Origin: Pseudorhizobium pelagicum
Lineage (GTDB): Bacteria > Pseudomonadota > Alphaproteobacteria > Rhizobiales > Rhizobiaceae
Reading direction: 5' to 3'
NCBI GenBank assembly: GCA_000722615.1
Contig: JOKI01000003.1
Span: 56,623 to 120,622, forward strand
DNA: 64,000 nucleotides
Under the pieces are notes generated by a model. It saw only the letters and a list, made by a program, of their open reading frames with translations, made no database searches and was not told where the DNA came from. This document shows, piece by piece, positions 35,217 to 44,422 of the stretch (positions are counted from its first letter, which is position 1; each line of letters starts with the position of its first letter). Position numbers and translations under genes: made by a program.

Positions 35217-36014
35217 ATGCAGTTTGTACGCATTGAAGGCGTGACGATCGCCTATGACGTGATCACGCCGGATCCCGCCAATCCCGTCCTCGTGCTGGTG
35301 AATTCGCTCGGGACCGATGCGCGCATCTGGCACTTCGTGGTACCGAAGCTTGCCGAGGACTTCACCGTCGTCACCTATGACAAGCGCGGCCATGGTCTGT
35401 CGGACCTTGGCAATCCGCCCTACCGGATCGAGGATCACGTCGCCGATCTCGCCGGGCTGCTCGATCATCTCGAGTTCTCCGATGCCATCATCTGCGGTCT
35501 TTCGGTCGGCGGGCTGATCGCCCAGGGGCTCTATGCGCAAAGACCCGATCTGGTCCGGGCGCTGGTGCTTGCCGACACCGCGCACAAGATCGGGACCGCC
35601 GAGATGTGGGACAAGCGCATCGCAGCTATCGAAGACGCCGGCATCGCGGCCATTCTGGACGACATCATGTCCCGCTGGTTCACCGCACCCTTCCGCAGTC
35701 CGGAAAACGCTGCCTACGGCGCCTATTGCAACATGCTGCTTCGCCAGCCGGTCTCCGGCTATACGGGCACCTGTGCGGCGATCCGGGATGCGGATTTCAC
35801 CAGGGAGGCGCAGGCCATTGCCGTCCCTACTCTGTGCATCGTCGGCGAGCAGGATGGATCAACGCCGCCGGATCTGGTGCGGTCGCTTGCCAACCTAATC
35901 CCGGGGGCCCAGTTCGAGGTCATCGAGGGGGCGGCACACATTCCCTGCGCCGAAGCGCCTGCCGCTTTCGCTGCCGTCGTGCGCAGCTTCATCGTCAACG
36001 ACGTCAAGGACTGA
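35217..36014 (+). CDS. pcaD: 3-oxoadipate enol-lactonase PcaD
   Basis: An alpha/beta hydrolase of 265 aa that opens the enol-lactone to 3-oxoadipate. The nucleophile elbow is GLSVGGLIAQ, the oxyanion-region text NSLGTDARIW is near the N-terminus, the acid is in VGEQDGSTPP and the catalytic His in IEGAAHIPCAEAP. The ATG at 35217 has a GGAGG ribosome-binding site; an in-frame start at 35184 is less likely. First gene of pcaDCHGB under PcaQ. Confidence 0.93.
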   Translation: MQFVRIEGVTIAYDVITPDPANPVLVLVNSLGTDARIWHFVVPKLAEDFTVVTYDKRGHGLSDLGNPPYRIEDHVADLAGLLDHLEFSDAIICGLSVGGLIAQGLYAQRPDLVRALVLADTAHKIGTAEMWDKRIAAIEDAGIAAILDDIMSRWFTAPFRSPENAAYGAYCNMLLRQPVSGYTGTCAAIRDADFTREAQAIAVPTLCIVGEQDGSTPPDLVRSLANLIPGAQFEVIEGAAHIPCAEAPAAFAAVVRSFIVNDVKD

Positions 36015-36018
36015 GATC

Positions 36019-36465
36019 ATGGACGACACTCCTTCCCAATCGGAGCGCTATCGGCAGGGGCTGGCGACGCGTCGCTCCGTTCTCGGCGAGGCGCATGTGG
36101 ATCGCGCGTTGGCCAATGAGACGGATTTTGACCGCTCCTTCCAGAGCTTCATCACCGAGGGGGCCTGGGGAACGGTGTGGTCCGGACCGGGCTTTTCCAA
36201 ACGGGAGCGCTCGATCGTGACGATTGCGCTTCTGGCCGGGCTTGGCCACCACGAGGAGGTCGCCATGCATGTGCGCGCGACCGCCCGAACGGGTGCGACA
36301 AAGGACGACATCTGCGAGGCGCTGATGCATGTGGCAGTCTATGCCGGCGTGCCGGCCGCCAACCATGCGTTCAAGATCGCAAAGGCCGTCTATGCGGAAA
36401 TGGAAGCAGAACGGGAGGCCGGACAAGAGACCGGGGGAGATCATGATGAGAAACGCACCACCTGA
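36019..36465 (+). CDS. pcaC: 4-carboxymuconolactone decarboxylase PcaC
   Basis: A 148-aa protein of the CMD/AhpD fold that decarboxylates carboxymuconolactone to the enol-lactone. It has the N-terminal [52 protein letters not shown] and the [19 protein letters not shown] end typical of PcaC. It lacks the CxxC of AhpD, as expected for a decarboxylase. It starts 4 bp after pcaD and overlaps pcaH by 20 bp. Confidence 0.93.
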   Translation: MDDTPSQSERYRQGLATRRSVLGEAHVDRALANETDFDRSFQSFITEGAWGTVWSGPGFSKRERSIVTIALLAGLGHHEEVAMHVRATARTGATKDDICEALMHVAVYAGVPAANHAFKIAKAVYAEMEAEREAGQETGGDHDEKRTT

Positions 36466-37186
36466 GACAACGCCTTTCTTCGCCCGCGACCGCGAGATGC
36501 AGCCGCCGGCCTTTACGCCCTGGTACAAGACCACCGTTCTGCGATCGCCGCAGCGGGCGCTGATTTCGCTGGAAGGCACGAAGAGCGAAATCACCGGCCC
36601 CGTCTTCGGGCACAATATCATCAACGACACCGACAACGACCTGATCGTCAATTACGCCAAGCCCGGCGAAGGGCCGATCGGCCAGCGCATCCTGGTGCAT
36701 GGCCGTGTTCTGGACGAGCGTGGAATCGGCGTGCCGGGTGCGCTGGTGGAGTTCTGGCAGGCCAATGCCGGCGGCCGCTACCGGCACAAGAAGGAAACCT
36801 ATCTCGCGCCGCTCGATCCCAACTTCGGCGGCTTCGGACGCACCCTCACCGACGAGAATGGTTTCTACTGGTTCAAGACGGTCAAGCCCGGCCCTTATCC
36901 ATGGCCGAATGGCGTCAACGACTGGCGCCCGGCGCACATCCACTTCTCGGTCTTCGGGCATGGCTTCGCGCAGCGGCTGATCACGCAGATGTACTTCGAG
37001 GGTGACCCACTGATCTGGATCTGTCCGATCGTCAAGACGATCCCGGACGAGGAGGCGATCAAGCGGTTGATCGCACCGCTCGACATGAACGCCAGCATTC
37101 CTCACGACATGAACGCCTACAAGTTCGACATCGTGCTGCGCGGGCGCCGCTCGACACTGTTCGAGAACCGCAAGGAGGGCAACTGA
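36446..37186 (+). CDS. pcaH: Protocatechuate 3,4-dioxygenase beta subunit PcaH
   Basis: The catalytic subunit of the intradiol ring-cleaving enzyme (246 aa). The four Fe(III) ligands are Tyr112 (RYRHK), Tyr151 (KPGPYPW), His164 and His166 (RPAHIHF), with the same spacing as in the Pseudomonas enzyme. Two ATGs lie in tandem (36443 and 36446); the second has better spacing to GGGGGAG. It overlaps the end of pcaC, and pcaG follows one base after its stop. Confidence 0.95.
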   Translation: MRNAPPETTPFFARDREMQPPAFTPWYKTTVLRSPQRALISLEGTKSEITGPVFGHNIINDTDNDLIVNYAKPGEGPIGQRILVHGRVLDERGIGVPGALVEFWQANAGGRYRHKKETYLAPLDPNFGGFGRTLTDENGFYWFKTVKPGPYPWPNGVNDWRPAHIHFSVFGHGFAQRLITQMYFEGDPLIWICPIVKTIPDEEAIKRLIAPLDMNASIPHDMNAYKFDIVLRGRRSTLFENRKEGN

Positions 37187-37187
37187 C

Positions 37188-37805
37188 ATGGTCCAGCCAC
37201 TCGGCTATCTCAAGGAATCGGCGTCGCAGACGGCTGGTCCCTACGTCCACATCGGCTGCACGCCGAACTTCACCGGCATCCATGGCGTCTACGACCAGGA
37301 TCTTGGCTCGGGCTCGATGGTCACGGATCAGACGCGCGGCGAACGGATCACCATCCGCGGCCACGTCTTCGACGGCGCCGGAACGCCGCTCAAGGACGCG
37401 CTCGTGGAGATCTGGCAGGCCGATGCGGACGGCTTCTACAACAGCCCCTCCGAAACGCGGGGCACGGCAGACCCGAACTTCTTCGGCTGGGCCCGCTGCC
37501 CGGGCGACATGGACACCGGCGAATTCGTCTTCGAGACGATCAAGCCGGGGCGCGTGCCCTTCCGCGAAGGCAGGCCGATGGCGCCGCATGTCAACTTCTG
37601 GATCGTTGCGCGCGGGATCAATCTCGGTCTCAACACGCGCATGTATTTCTCCGACGAGGAAGAGGCCAACGGCGAAGATCCCATCCTGGCTCGTATCGAG
37701 CACCGGGTGCGCGTGCCCACGCTGATCGGCCGGCGGGAGGGAAACACGGTGACCTTCGACATCTATCTCCAGGGTGATAAGGAAACGATCTTCTTCGACA
37801 TCTGA
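37188..37805 (+). CDS. pcaG: Protocatechuate 3,4-dioxygenase alpha subunit PcaG
   Basis: The non-catalytic partner of PcaH (205 aa). It shares the intradiol fold (RGHVFDGAGTPLKDALVEIWQADADG, then FFGWARCPGD) but lacks the HxH iron pair, which is normal for the alpha chain. A GGAGG ribosome-binding site lies inside the end of pcaH. The two form the oligomeric dioxygenase that converts protocatechuate to 3-carboxymuconate. Confidence 0.95.
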   Translation: MVQPLGYLKESASQTAGPYVHIGCTPNFTGIHGVYDQDLGSGSMVTDQTRGERITIRGHVFDGAGTPLKDALVEIWQADADGFYNSPSETRGTADPNFFGWARCPGDMDTGEFVFETIKPGRVPFREGRPMAPHVNFWIVARGINLGLNTRMYFSDEEEANGEDPILARIEHRVRVPTLIGRREGNTVTFDIYLQGDKETIFFDI

Positions 37806-37815
37806 TCGGACGCCG

Positions 37816-38877
37816 ATGCCCCTTTCCGCCTTCAGCCATCCCTATCTTTGCGGTCTCCTTGGTGACGAGGAGACCGCAAGGCAATTCTCCGCGGAAGCGG
37901 AAATCGCGGCCATGCTCGGCTTTGAGCGGGCGCTTGCCCGTGCTGAGGCTGCGGCCGGTCTCATTCCGGAGGCCGCCGCAGAGCGTATCGATGCGGCCTG
38001 CGGTTCGTTTGTGCCCGATATGGAAGCCTTGCGCGTCGGTACGGCCAGGGATGGTGTCGTGGTTCCCGAGCTGGTTCGACAATTGAAGGCCGCCGTCGGC
38101 GCCGACGCGGGCGAGCATGTCCACATGGGCGCCACCAGCCAGGATGTGATCGACACTGCCCTGATGCTGCGGCTGCAGCGGGTCTGCGCGCTTTTCGTGC
38201 GCCGGCTCGGAGCCCTCGACCATCTCTTCCAGAATCTGGACGGCAGTTTCGGCAGCCGCGCCCTGATGGGCCACACGCGCATGCAGGCGGCGATCCCGAT
38301 CACCGTCGCAGACCGGATCCGGGCGTGGCGGGAGCCGCTGCAGCGGCATCGGGAGAGGCTGGAGGCGTTTTCGGTTGAAGGCTTTCCGGTTCAGTTCGGA
38401 GGGGCTGCCGGTACGCTCGACAGGCTGGGCGACGATGGACCGGCGATCCGCGCCGCCATCGCCACTGAGCTGGGGCTGGTGGATGCCAAGCAATGGCAGA
38501 GCCAGCGGGATCGCCTAGCTGAATTTGGAAGCCTCATCTCCTTGATCTCCGGCAGCCTGGGGAAATTCGGGCAGGACGTGGCGCTTCTGGCGGAGCTCGG
38601 CGGGGAGATCGAACTGGTCGGCGGCGGCGGGTCGTCGGCAATGGCGCACAAGCAGAACCCAGTGGCCGCAGAAGTCCTTGTCTCACTGGCGCGCTTCAAT
38701 GCGGTGCAGATTTCGGGTCTGCACCAGTCGCTTGTTCACGAGCAGGAACGATCCGGAGCGGCCTGGACGCTGGAGTGGCTTATCCTGCCGCAGATGGCGG
38801 TTGCCACAGGCGCGACGCTGAGGATTGCCGCCGAACTTGTCCGAAACATCCGATCGTTCGGCCGCGCCATAACATAA
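37816..38877 (+). CDS. pcaB: 3-carboxy-cis,cis-muconate cycloisomerase PcaB
   Basis: A 353-aa member of the fumarase/aspartase superfamily that lactonises carboxymuconate. The superfamily signature GGGGSSAMAHKQNP is near residue 275, and the other conserved pieces HMGATSQDVIDTAL and MGHTRMQAAIP are present. At 353 aa it is shorter at the C-terminus than the roughly 450-aa Pseudomonas enzyme, as usual in rhizobia. The ATG at 37816 gives the family start (LSAFSHPYL). It ends the pcaDCHGB run. Confidence 0.93.
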   Translation: MPLSAFSHPYLCGLLGDEETARQFSAEAEIAAMLGFERALARAEAAAGLIPEAAAERIDAACGSFVPDMEALRVGTARDGVVVPELVRQLKAAVGADAGEHVHMGATSQDVIDTALMLRLQRVCALFVRRLGALDHLFQNLDGSFGSRALMGHTRMQAAIPITVADRIRAWREPLQRHRERLEAFSVEGFPVQFGGAAGTLDRLGDDGPAIRAAIATELGLVDAKQWQSQRDRLAEFGSLISLISGSLGKFGQDVALLAELGGEIELVGGGGSSAMAHKQNPVAAEVLVSLARFNAVQISGLHQSLVHEQERSGAAWTLEWLILPQMAVATGATLRIAAELVRNIRSFGRAIT

Positions 38878-38893
38878 CCATTTCAATATGGTT
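38876..38893. promoter_or_regulatory. AACCAT-N6-ATGGTT dyad upstream of the protocatechuate-type importer
   Basis: A perfect 6-bp inverted repeat overlapping the pcaB stop, inside the longer string ATAACC-N10-GGTT. The half-sites resemble the PcaQ box (ATAACC, GGTTAA) but with a longer spacer. In Sinorhizobium a protocatechuate ABC importer is PcaQ-controlled, so this is a reasonable candidate second PcaQ-type site (inference). Confidence 0.4.
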
Positions 38894-38929
38894 TGCCGCC
38901 AGTAATTCATTTTACATTACCCCTTTGTG

Positions 38930-38945
38930 TGGCAAAGTCCCTGCA
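38930..38945 (+). promoter_or_regulatory. Sigma-54-like element, TGGCA-N8-TGCA
   Basis: TGGCAAAGTCCCTGCA has the invariant GG-N10-GC spacing (GG at 38931-38932, GC at 38943-38944) and agrees with TGGCACG-N4-TTGCA at most other positions. It ends 54 bp before the substrate-binding-protein start. Without an enhancer-binding protein nearby, it may be chance. Confidence 0.35.
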
Positions 38946-38999
38946 CCAGATGCTGATACGAGGACGCCTGAGCACAGGCGGTCGGCCAAGGGAGGAATT

Positions 39000-40172
39000 A
39001 TGAAGAAGCTCATTACCGCAACCATCGCGGCTGTCGTTCTGTCGAGCGCGGCCTATGCCGACACGATCAAGGTCGGCGTCGTCGGGCCGTTCTCCGGTCC
39101 GTTCGCCCTGCAGGGCAAGAATTTCAAGGCGGGTATCGACGCCTATTTCGCGCTGAACGGCAATACCGTCGGCGACGATACGATCGAAGTCATCTACCGC
39201 GACGTGCCGCAGGCAGATCCGGCGCAGTCCAAGGCACTGGCGCAGGAACTGGTCGTCAAGGAAGGCGTGCAGTATCTGGCCGGCTTCTACTTCACGCCGG
39301 ATGCCATGGCGGCGACGCCGATCCTGGAGCAGGGCAATGTGCCGATGGTGGTGATGAACGCCGCGACGTCCGCCATCGTCACCAAGAGCCCCTATGTCGT
39401 CCGCACCTCGTTCACGACCTGGCAGACGTCGACGCCGATCGCCAAGGTGGCCAAGGATGCCGGCGTCAACAAGGTCATCTCGATCGTCAGTGACTACGGT
39501 CCGGGCGTCGATGCCGAGAACGCCTTCAAGGCAGCCTTCGAGAAGGAAGGCGGCGAAGTCGTCGAGGCTATCCGCATGCCGCTTTCGACCAACGACTTTT
39601 CGCCGATCATGCAGCGGGTGAAGGATTCCGGGGCGGAGGCAGTCTTCGCCTTCCTGCCGTCCGGTCCGACGACGCTCGGCTTCGTGAAGGCCTTCAACCA
39701 GAACGGCCTCAAGGATGGCGGCATCAAGCTGTTTGCGCCGGGCGACCTGACGCAGGAATCGGATCTGCCGGCGCTCGGCGATTCCGCCCTCGGCATGCAG
39801 ACCACTTTCCATTATGCGGTTTCGCATGATTCACCGGAGAACACGGCCTTCGTCGAGGCGGCCCGCAAGGCCATCGGCAATCCGGCCGAGCTGTCGTTTC
39901 CCGCTGTTGGTGCCTTCGATGGCATGTATGTCATCACCAAGATGATCGAGGCTACCGGCGGAGAGCAGGATGCCGCGAAGGCGGTCGACGCCGTGAAGGG
40001 CCTGTCGTGGACGAGCCCCCGCGGGCCGGTCACCATCGATCCGGAAAGCCGTCACATCACGCAGAACATCTATCTGCGCGAAGTGACCAAGGCCGAGGAT
40101 GGCTCCTACTTCAACAAGGAGATCCAGACCTTCGAGAACCAGGGTGACCCGGGCCTCGCCGCTGCCAAGTAA
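39000..40172 (+). CDS. Substrate-binding protein of a probable protocatechuate ABC importer
   Basis: A periplasmic LivK-type protein, 390 aa, with signal peptide (MKKLITATIAAVVLSSAAYA) and the type I fold start DTIKVGVVGPFSGPF. It follows pcaB by 122 bp and heads an SBP-permease-permease-ATPase-ATPase operon. In Sinorhizobium meliloti a PcaQ-controlled, protocatechuate-inducible importer of this class is known (pcaMNVWX, as I recall), and this location supports the same role. A GGAGG ribosome-binding site precedes the ATG at 39000; the open frame upstream overlaps pcaB and is not used. It is paralogous to the protein at 6101. Confidence 0.85.
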   Translation: MKKLITATIAAVVLSSAAYADTIKVGVVGPFSGPFALQGKNFKAGIDAYFALNGNTVGDDTIEVIYRDVPQADPAQSKALAQELVVKEGVQYLAGFYFTPDAMAATPILEQGNVPMVVMNAATSAIVTKSPYVVRTSFTTWQTSTPIAKVAKDAGVNKVISIVSDYGPGVDAENAFKAAFEKEGGEVVEAIRMPLSTNDFSPIMQRVKDSGAEAVFAFLPSGPTTLGFVKAFNQNGLKDGGIKLFAPGDLTQESDLPALGDSALGMQTTFHYAVSHDSPENTAFVEAARKAIGNPAELSFPAVGAFDGMYVITKMIEATGGEQDAAKAVDAVKGLSWTSPRGPVTIDPESRHITQNIYLREVTKAEDGSYFNKEIQTFENQGDPGLAAAK

Positions 40173-40188
40173 CATCATCTAGACATTT

Positions 40189-40227
40189 CGTCAGGCGTGG
40201 GACCGGATACCGGTTCCGCGCCTGACG
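40189..40227 (+). promoter_or_regulatory. Intercistronic hairpin after the substrate-binding-protein gene
   Basis: Outer stem CGTCAGGCG / CGCCTGACG (9 bp, perfect) encloses an inner near-perfect stem GGACCGG / CCGGTTCC. It lies between the binding-protein stop and the permease start, as in the other importer operon (7280-7304). No T-run, so partial attenuation or message protection is expected. Confidence 0.6.
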
Positions 40228-40243
40228 TCGAAAAGGGGAGAGA

Positions 40244-41116
40244 GTGGCGCCGATGCAGACCGTGTTCAGCATAGCCGTCGACGCGCTGGCTTACGGAATG
40301 GTGCTGTTCGTGATTTCGATCGGCCTGTCCGTCACCATGGGCCTGATGCGGGTCGTCAACCTCGCCCACGGCGCTTTCGCCATGATCGGCGGCTATATCG
40401 CCTCCTATGCCGCGCGCGACCTGGGCGTCGGTTATGCCGCCGCGGTGCTGCTTGCCGTCGTCGGCACGGTGCTGATCGCCATCCCGATCGAGCGCTTTCT
40501 GTATCGCCGCATCTATGGTGCGCCGGAACTGACGCAGGTTCTTATGACAATCGGCATCACCTTCTGCGTCATCGGCATTGCCAATTTCGTCTTCGGGCCG
40601 ACGCTCAAGACCATTCCGCTGCCGGAAACGCTGCAGGGATCCGTTGACCTCGGCTTCCGCTCCATCGCCACCCACCGCATCTTCGCCATCGCCTGCGGAC
40701 TCGTTGTAGCGGGCGGCCTCTGGTTCCTGATCGAGCGCACCGCGTTCGGCATCAAGATCAGGGCTTCCGTCGACAATGCCAGCATGGCGGCGGCGCTCGG
40801 AGTTCGGACCGAGATCGTCTATGCCGTCAGCTTCGCCGTGGCGATCGGCCTGGCGGCCTTCGGCGGCGTGGTGGGCGCGGAGCTCCTGCCGGTCGAGCCC
40901 TATTACGCCTTGCGCTACATGGTGACCTTCCTCGTCGTCGTGTCGGTGGGCGGCGCGGGCTCCATCCTCGGTGCGCTGCTCGCCTGTCTCCTCCTCGGCG
41001 CGATCGATACCACCGGCCGCTATCTTGCACCCGAGTATGGAGAGTTCTTCTTCTATCTCGCGGTCATCATCATCGTGATCCTCTTCCCCCGCGGTCTTGC
41101 CGGGCGGTTCAAATAA
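40244..41116 (+). CDS. ABC importer permease, LivH type (probable protocatechuate)
   Basis: An inner-membrane permease of 290 aa with about eight helices and the LivH motif SVTMGLMRVVNLAHGAFAMIGGY. The start could be the GTG at 40244 (close behind GGGGAG) or the ATG three codons later at 40253. It overlaps the LivM-type gene by one base (TAATG). Confidence 0.86.
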   Translation: MAPMQTVFSIAVDALAYGMVLFVISIGLSVTMGLMRVVNLAHGAFAMIGGYIASYAARDLGVGYAAAVLLAVVGTVLIAIPIERFLYRRIYGAPELTQVLMTIGITFCVIGIANFVFGPTLKTIPLPETLQGSVDLGFRSIATHRIFAIACGLVVAGGLWFLIERTAFGIKIRASVDNASMAAALGVRTEIVYAVSFAVAIGLAAFGGVVGAELLPVEPYYALRYMVTFLVVVSVGGAGSILGALLACLLLGAIDTTGRYLAPEYGEFFFYLAVIIIVILFPRGLAGRFK

Positions 41117-42120
41117 TGGCTGCAAGCATGAATGATCCGATCCTTGTAGGCCCGCCGGTCCGTCGAAACATCCTCGGCAGCCTGATCGGCATCGCTGCCA
41201 TCATCGCTGTCGGGATCATCGGCTACTACCTTTTCCCGAACAATCTGGCGCTGCTCACCCGGATCATCGCCATTGCGTTTCTGGTGCTGTCCGTGGATCT
41301 GGTCACGGGCTATTGCGGCGTTGCGACGCTGGGGCACGCCGCGCTCTTCGGTGCGGGCGCTTATGCGGCCGGTATCGCCTCGGCGCACTACGGAATTTCG
41401 GACCCGCTGCTGATGACGGTCGTCGGCGCGCTTGCCGGAGCGCTGGCCGGGCTGGTCTCCGGCCTCATCATCCTTCGGGCTCATGGACTGCCGCAACTGG
41501 TGCTGTCGATCGCCGTCATCCACCTGTTCCACGAGGCGGCCAACAAGGCCTCGTCCTGGACCGGCGGCAGCGACGGCCTGTCGGGCATCTCGCCCACCGC
41601 ACTGCTCGGCATGTTCGAATTCGACCTCTGGGGCCGAACCTCCTACGTCTACGGGCTGGTGCTTCTCCTCGTCGTCTTCATCCTGCTTCAGGTTCTGGTG
41701 CGCTCGCCCTTCGGCATGCTGGCGCGCGGCGTGCGGGAAGATCCGGTGCGGATTTCTGCCATGGGTGCCTCCGTGCAGTCGGTGCTGCTGCGGATGTACG
41801 TCATCTCCGGTGTCGTCGCCGGCATCGGAGGCGCTCTGAACGCCATCTCCACGCAGGTCGTCGGCCTCGACAGCCTGTCCTTCACGCTCTCGGCCGAATC
41901 CCTGGTGATGCTCGTGCTCGGCGGCACCGGCAGCCTCTATGGCGCCCTCATCGGAACGGTGGTCTTCATGTGGTTCGAGGACGTCGTCTCCGCCGCCAAC
42001 CCGTTCCACTGGCTGACCATGGTCGGGGCGCTGCTGATCGCCGTCGTTCTGTTTGCGCCGAAGGGGCTCTACGGGACAGCTGCTGCCTTTGCCGAACGGA
42101 TGAGGGGACGGCGCGCATGA
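41116..42120 (+). CDS. ABC importer permease, LivM type (probable protocatechuate)
   Basis: The second permease, 334 aa, with the LivM motif YCGVATLGHAALFGAGAYAAG at about residues 67-87 and the ILRAHGLPQLVLS segment. It is coupled on both sides by start/stop overlaps (TAATG upstream, ATGA downstream). It would form the channel with the LivH-type subunit. Confidence 0.87.
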   Translation: MAASMNDPILVGPPVRRNILGSLIGIAAIIAVGIIGYYLFPNNLALLTRIIAIAFLVLSVDLVTGYCGVATLGHAALFGAGAYAAGIASAHYGISDPLLMTVVGALAGALAGLVSGLIILRAHGLPQLVLSIAVIHLFHEAANKASSWTGGSDGLSGISPTALLGMFEFDLWGRTSYVYGLVLLLVVFILLQVLVRSPFGMLARGVREDPVRISAMGASVQSVLLRMYVISGVVAGIGGALNAISTQVVGLDSLSFTLSAESLVMLVLGGTGSLYGALIGTVVFMWFEDVVSAANPFHWLTMVGALLIAVVLFAPKGLYGTAAAFAERMRGRRA

Positions 42121-42881
42121 GTGCCTTGTTCGAAGTCAACAGCCTCCACAAGAACTTCGGGGGGCTCGCGGTCACCAACAATGTGTCGCTGTCGCTTGCG
42201 GCAGGCGACCGCCTGGCGCTGATCGGCCCGAACGGAGCGGGCAAGACCACCTTTGTCAACATCGTCACCGGCACCCTGCCGCCCAGTTCCGGCAGCGTGC
42301 ATCTGGCCGGGCGGGATGTCACGCAGCTCAGCGCCATGCAGCGCGTCCGGCTGGGCCTGGTGCGATCTTTCCAGGTGACCCGGCTCTTCTACGAAATGAC
42401 CCCGGAAGAGCATGTGGCGCTGGCAATCCTGCAGCGGGAGGGCAAGTCCGGCCGGGTGATCGGACGGTACCGGCACATGCCGGCCGTGATGGAGGAAGTG
42501 CGCGACATCCTCGACCAGCTCGGCCTGCTGGCGCTGTCCCATCTCAAGGTCCGCGAGATTGCCTACGGGCAGCAGCGCCTGCTGGAGATCGCGCTGGCGC
42601 TGGCGCTGAGGCCGAAGGTGCTGCTCCTCGACGAGCCTGCAGCCGGTGTGCCGCAGAGTGAAACGGCCCGGATCGAGCAGGCGCTGGACAGGCTGCCGCC
42701 AGATCTCGCGGTGCTGATGATCGAACACGACATGGACCTGGTGTTCCGTTTTGCCAAGCGCGTCATCGTGCTGGCGGCGGGCACGGTGATCTTCGACGGG
42801 TCGCCACAGGACGTCACACAGGATCCCCGCGTGCGGGAAGCTTACCTCGGGAGCTATGCGAATGCCGGCAGCGCCGCTTGA
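42117..42881 (+). CDS. ABC importer ATPase, LivG type (probable protocatechuate)
   Basis: A 254-aa cytoplasmic ATPase. Walker A is GPNGAGKTTFVN, signature region IAYGQQRLLEIALALA, Walker B VLLLDEPAAGVP, H-loop EHDMDLVF. The open frame runs far upstream, but the ATG at 42117 overlaps the permease stop as ATGA and gives a normal N-terminus (MSALFEVNSLHKNFGG). Its 3' end overlaps the next gene by 20 bp. Confidence 0.9.
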   Translation: MSALFEVNSLHKNFGGLAVTNNVSLSLAAGDRLALIGPNGAGKTTFVNIVTGTLPPSSGSVHLAGRDVTQLSAMQRVRLGLVRSFQVTRLFYEMTPEEHVALAILQREGKSGRVIGRYRHMPAVMEEVRDILDQLGLLALSHLKVREIAYGQQRLLEIALALALRPKVLLLDEPAAGVPQSETARIEQALDRLPPDLAVLMIEHDMDLVFRFAKRVIVLAAGTVIFDGSPQDVTQDPRVREAYLGSYANAGSAA

Positions 42882-43578
42882 CATCAAGGACCTGTCGGCC
42901 GGCTATGGGCCGACGCGGGTCATCGAAGAGGTCTCTTTCGCCGTTCCGGCCGGTTCGCGGCTGGCGGTGCTCGGCCGCAACGGCATGGGCAAGACCAGCC
43001 TCTTTGCGACGCTGGCCGGGCAGACGCGCCGCTACGGCGGCGAGATTCGCCTCGGCGACCGCGACATCACCCGGGAGCCGAGCGCCGCTCGGGCTCTACT
43101 GGGCCTTGGCTACGTGCCACAGACCCGGGACGTATTTCCGACCCTGACGGTCGAGGAGAACCTGTTCGTCGGTTTGAAGACCAGGCCGAAGAGCGCGGTG
43201 GAAGAAGCCTACGATATGTTCCCGCGGCTGAAGGAGCGGCGCGGCAACCTGGGCAGCCAGCTCTCCGGCGGCGAGCAGCAGATGCTGTCGACGGCCCGGA
43301 GCATTCTCGGAAAGCCGAGCGTGCTTTTGCTGGACGAGCCGCTTGAAGGACTTGCGCCGGTGATCTGCGAGGAGCTGATGGCGGCCTTTTCCCGGCTGGC
43401 AGCCTCCGGGGACATGACGATCCTGCTCGTGGAGCAGCGGATCCAGATGGCTCTCGATTTTGCCGACCACGTCATCATCATGGAGCGCGGCAGGATTGCC
43501 TGGTCCGGCTCTCCCGCCACACTGGCGGGGGAACACGAGACGGTCGACCGTCTGCTCGGCGTCGGCGGCCTTCACTGA
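42862..43578 (+). CDS. ABC importer ATPase, LivF type (probable protocatechuate)
   Basis: A 238-aa ATPase with Walker A GRNGMGKTS, signature LSGGEQQMLSTARSI and Walker B VLLLDEPLEGLAP. Two starts are possible; the ATG at 42862 lies 8 bp after GGGAG and is preferred over 42856. The gene closes the operon and is followed by a GC hairpin and a convergent gene. Confidence 0.9.
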   Translation: MPAAPLDIKDLSAGYGPTRVIEEVSFAVPAGSRLAVLGRNGMGKTSLFATLAGQTRRYGGEIRLGDRDITREPSAARALLGLGYVPQTRDVFPTLTVEENLFVGLKTRPKSAVEEAYDMFPRLKERRGNLGSQLSGGEQQMLSTARSILGKPSVLLLDEPLEGLAPVICEELMAAFSRLAASGDMTILLVEQRIQMALDFADHVIIMERGRIAWSGSPATLAGEHETVDRLLGVGGLH

Positions 43579-43585
43579 GGCCGCC
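43564..43585. terminator. GC-rich hairpin between convergent genes
   Basis: GCGGCCT / AGGCCGC (extended by one G-C pair) with a 6-nt TCACTG loop, containing the LivF-type stop codon and facing the L,D-transpeptidase gene. It could serve both strands. The absence of a T-run lowers confidence. Confidence 0.45.
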
Positions 43586-43606
43586 CGCCGCAGATTGGAC
43601 TGGAGC

Positions 43607-44296
43607 TCAGACGCCGTAGCCTGAGGCCGGTCCCTGCAGCACGATCACCCGGGTCTTGGGCGGCACGCGGCGATAGAGGTCGATGATGTCCTGATTCAGC
43701 AGGCGGATGCAGCCGCTGGAGACCGCCTTGCCGATCGTCCAGTCCTCCGTGGTGCCGTGAATGCGATAGAGCGTATCCACACCATTCTTGAACAGGTAGA
43801 GCGCGCGCGGGCCAAGCGGGTTCAGAGGGCCTGGCTCCATGCCTGACGCCAGCGGACCATAGCGTTCCGGTTCGCGTGCAATCATGTCCTGGGTCGGCGT
43901 CCAGCGCGGCCACTGCCGCTTGTACTGCACCAGGGCCTCGCCGGAGAATTCGAGACCTGCCTTGCCGACGCCGATCCCGTAGCGCAGCGCCATGCCGTTT
44001 TCGCCGACCAGATAGAGGTAACGCGCCTGCGTATCGACCACGATGGTGCCGGTCGGTTCGGGCGTGTTGTAAGCCACCTCGCGTCGAAGGAAAGCCGGAT
44101 CCACGCGCGTCAGATCGGCCGCATCGACCGGATAGGGCTCGCCGTCGACGGCGTCATACATGGCAAGATATTCTGCCGGCACGATCGGTTTGGTGACGAC
44201 GGTCTCACGACTTGCGGTGGTGCATCCGGCAAGCACGAAGGGCGTCGATATCAGAAGGGCACGGCGGGTAAGCTTGGGCACGAAATGATTGTCCAT
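43607..44296 (-). CDS. L,D-transpeptidase (YkuD), probable lipoprotein
   Basis: A 229-aa envelope enzyme that cross-links or anchors at meso-diaminopimelate in peptidoglycan. A twin-arginine-like TRRALL stretch and the lipobox VLAGC (Cys25) make a lipoprotein likely. The YkuD domain starts near residue 84 (IVVDTQARYLYLV) and ends with the catalytic pair His180 (RIHGTTEDW) and Cys196 (SSGCIRLLNQD). It interrupts the pca region without an obvious link to it and points toward the importer operon. Confidence 0.9.
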   Translation of the reverse strand: MDNHFVPKLTRRALLISTPFVLAGCTTASRETVVTKPIVPAEYLAMYDAVDGEPYPVDAADLTRVDPAFLRREVAYNTPEPTGTIVVDTQARYLYLVGENGMALRYGIGVGKAGLEFSGEALVQYKRQWPRWTPTQDMIAREPERYGPLASGMEPGPLNPLGPRALYLFKNGVDTLYRIHGTTEDWTIGKAVSSGCIRLLNQDIIDLYRRVPPKTRVIVLQGPASGYGV

Positions 44297-44422
44297 CTAT
44301 CTGGGGAAGGGGAGCGCCAGGCGCATCGGCAGAGCCGTTGCGGCCTTGCCTGATGGTGGCCGGCTTCCTTGTCAAGCAATTCAGGCGGGTTCACCGGTTC
44401 GTGATCCCGCAGCTGCCGGAGG

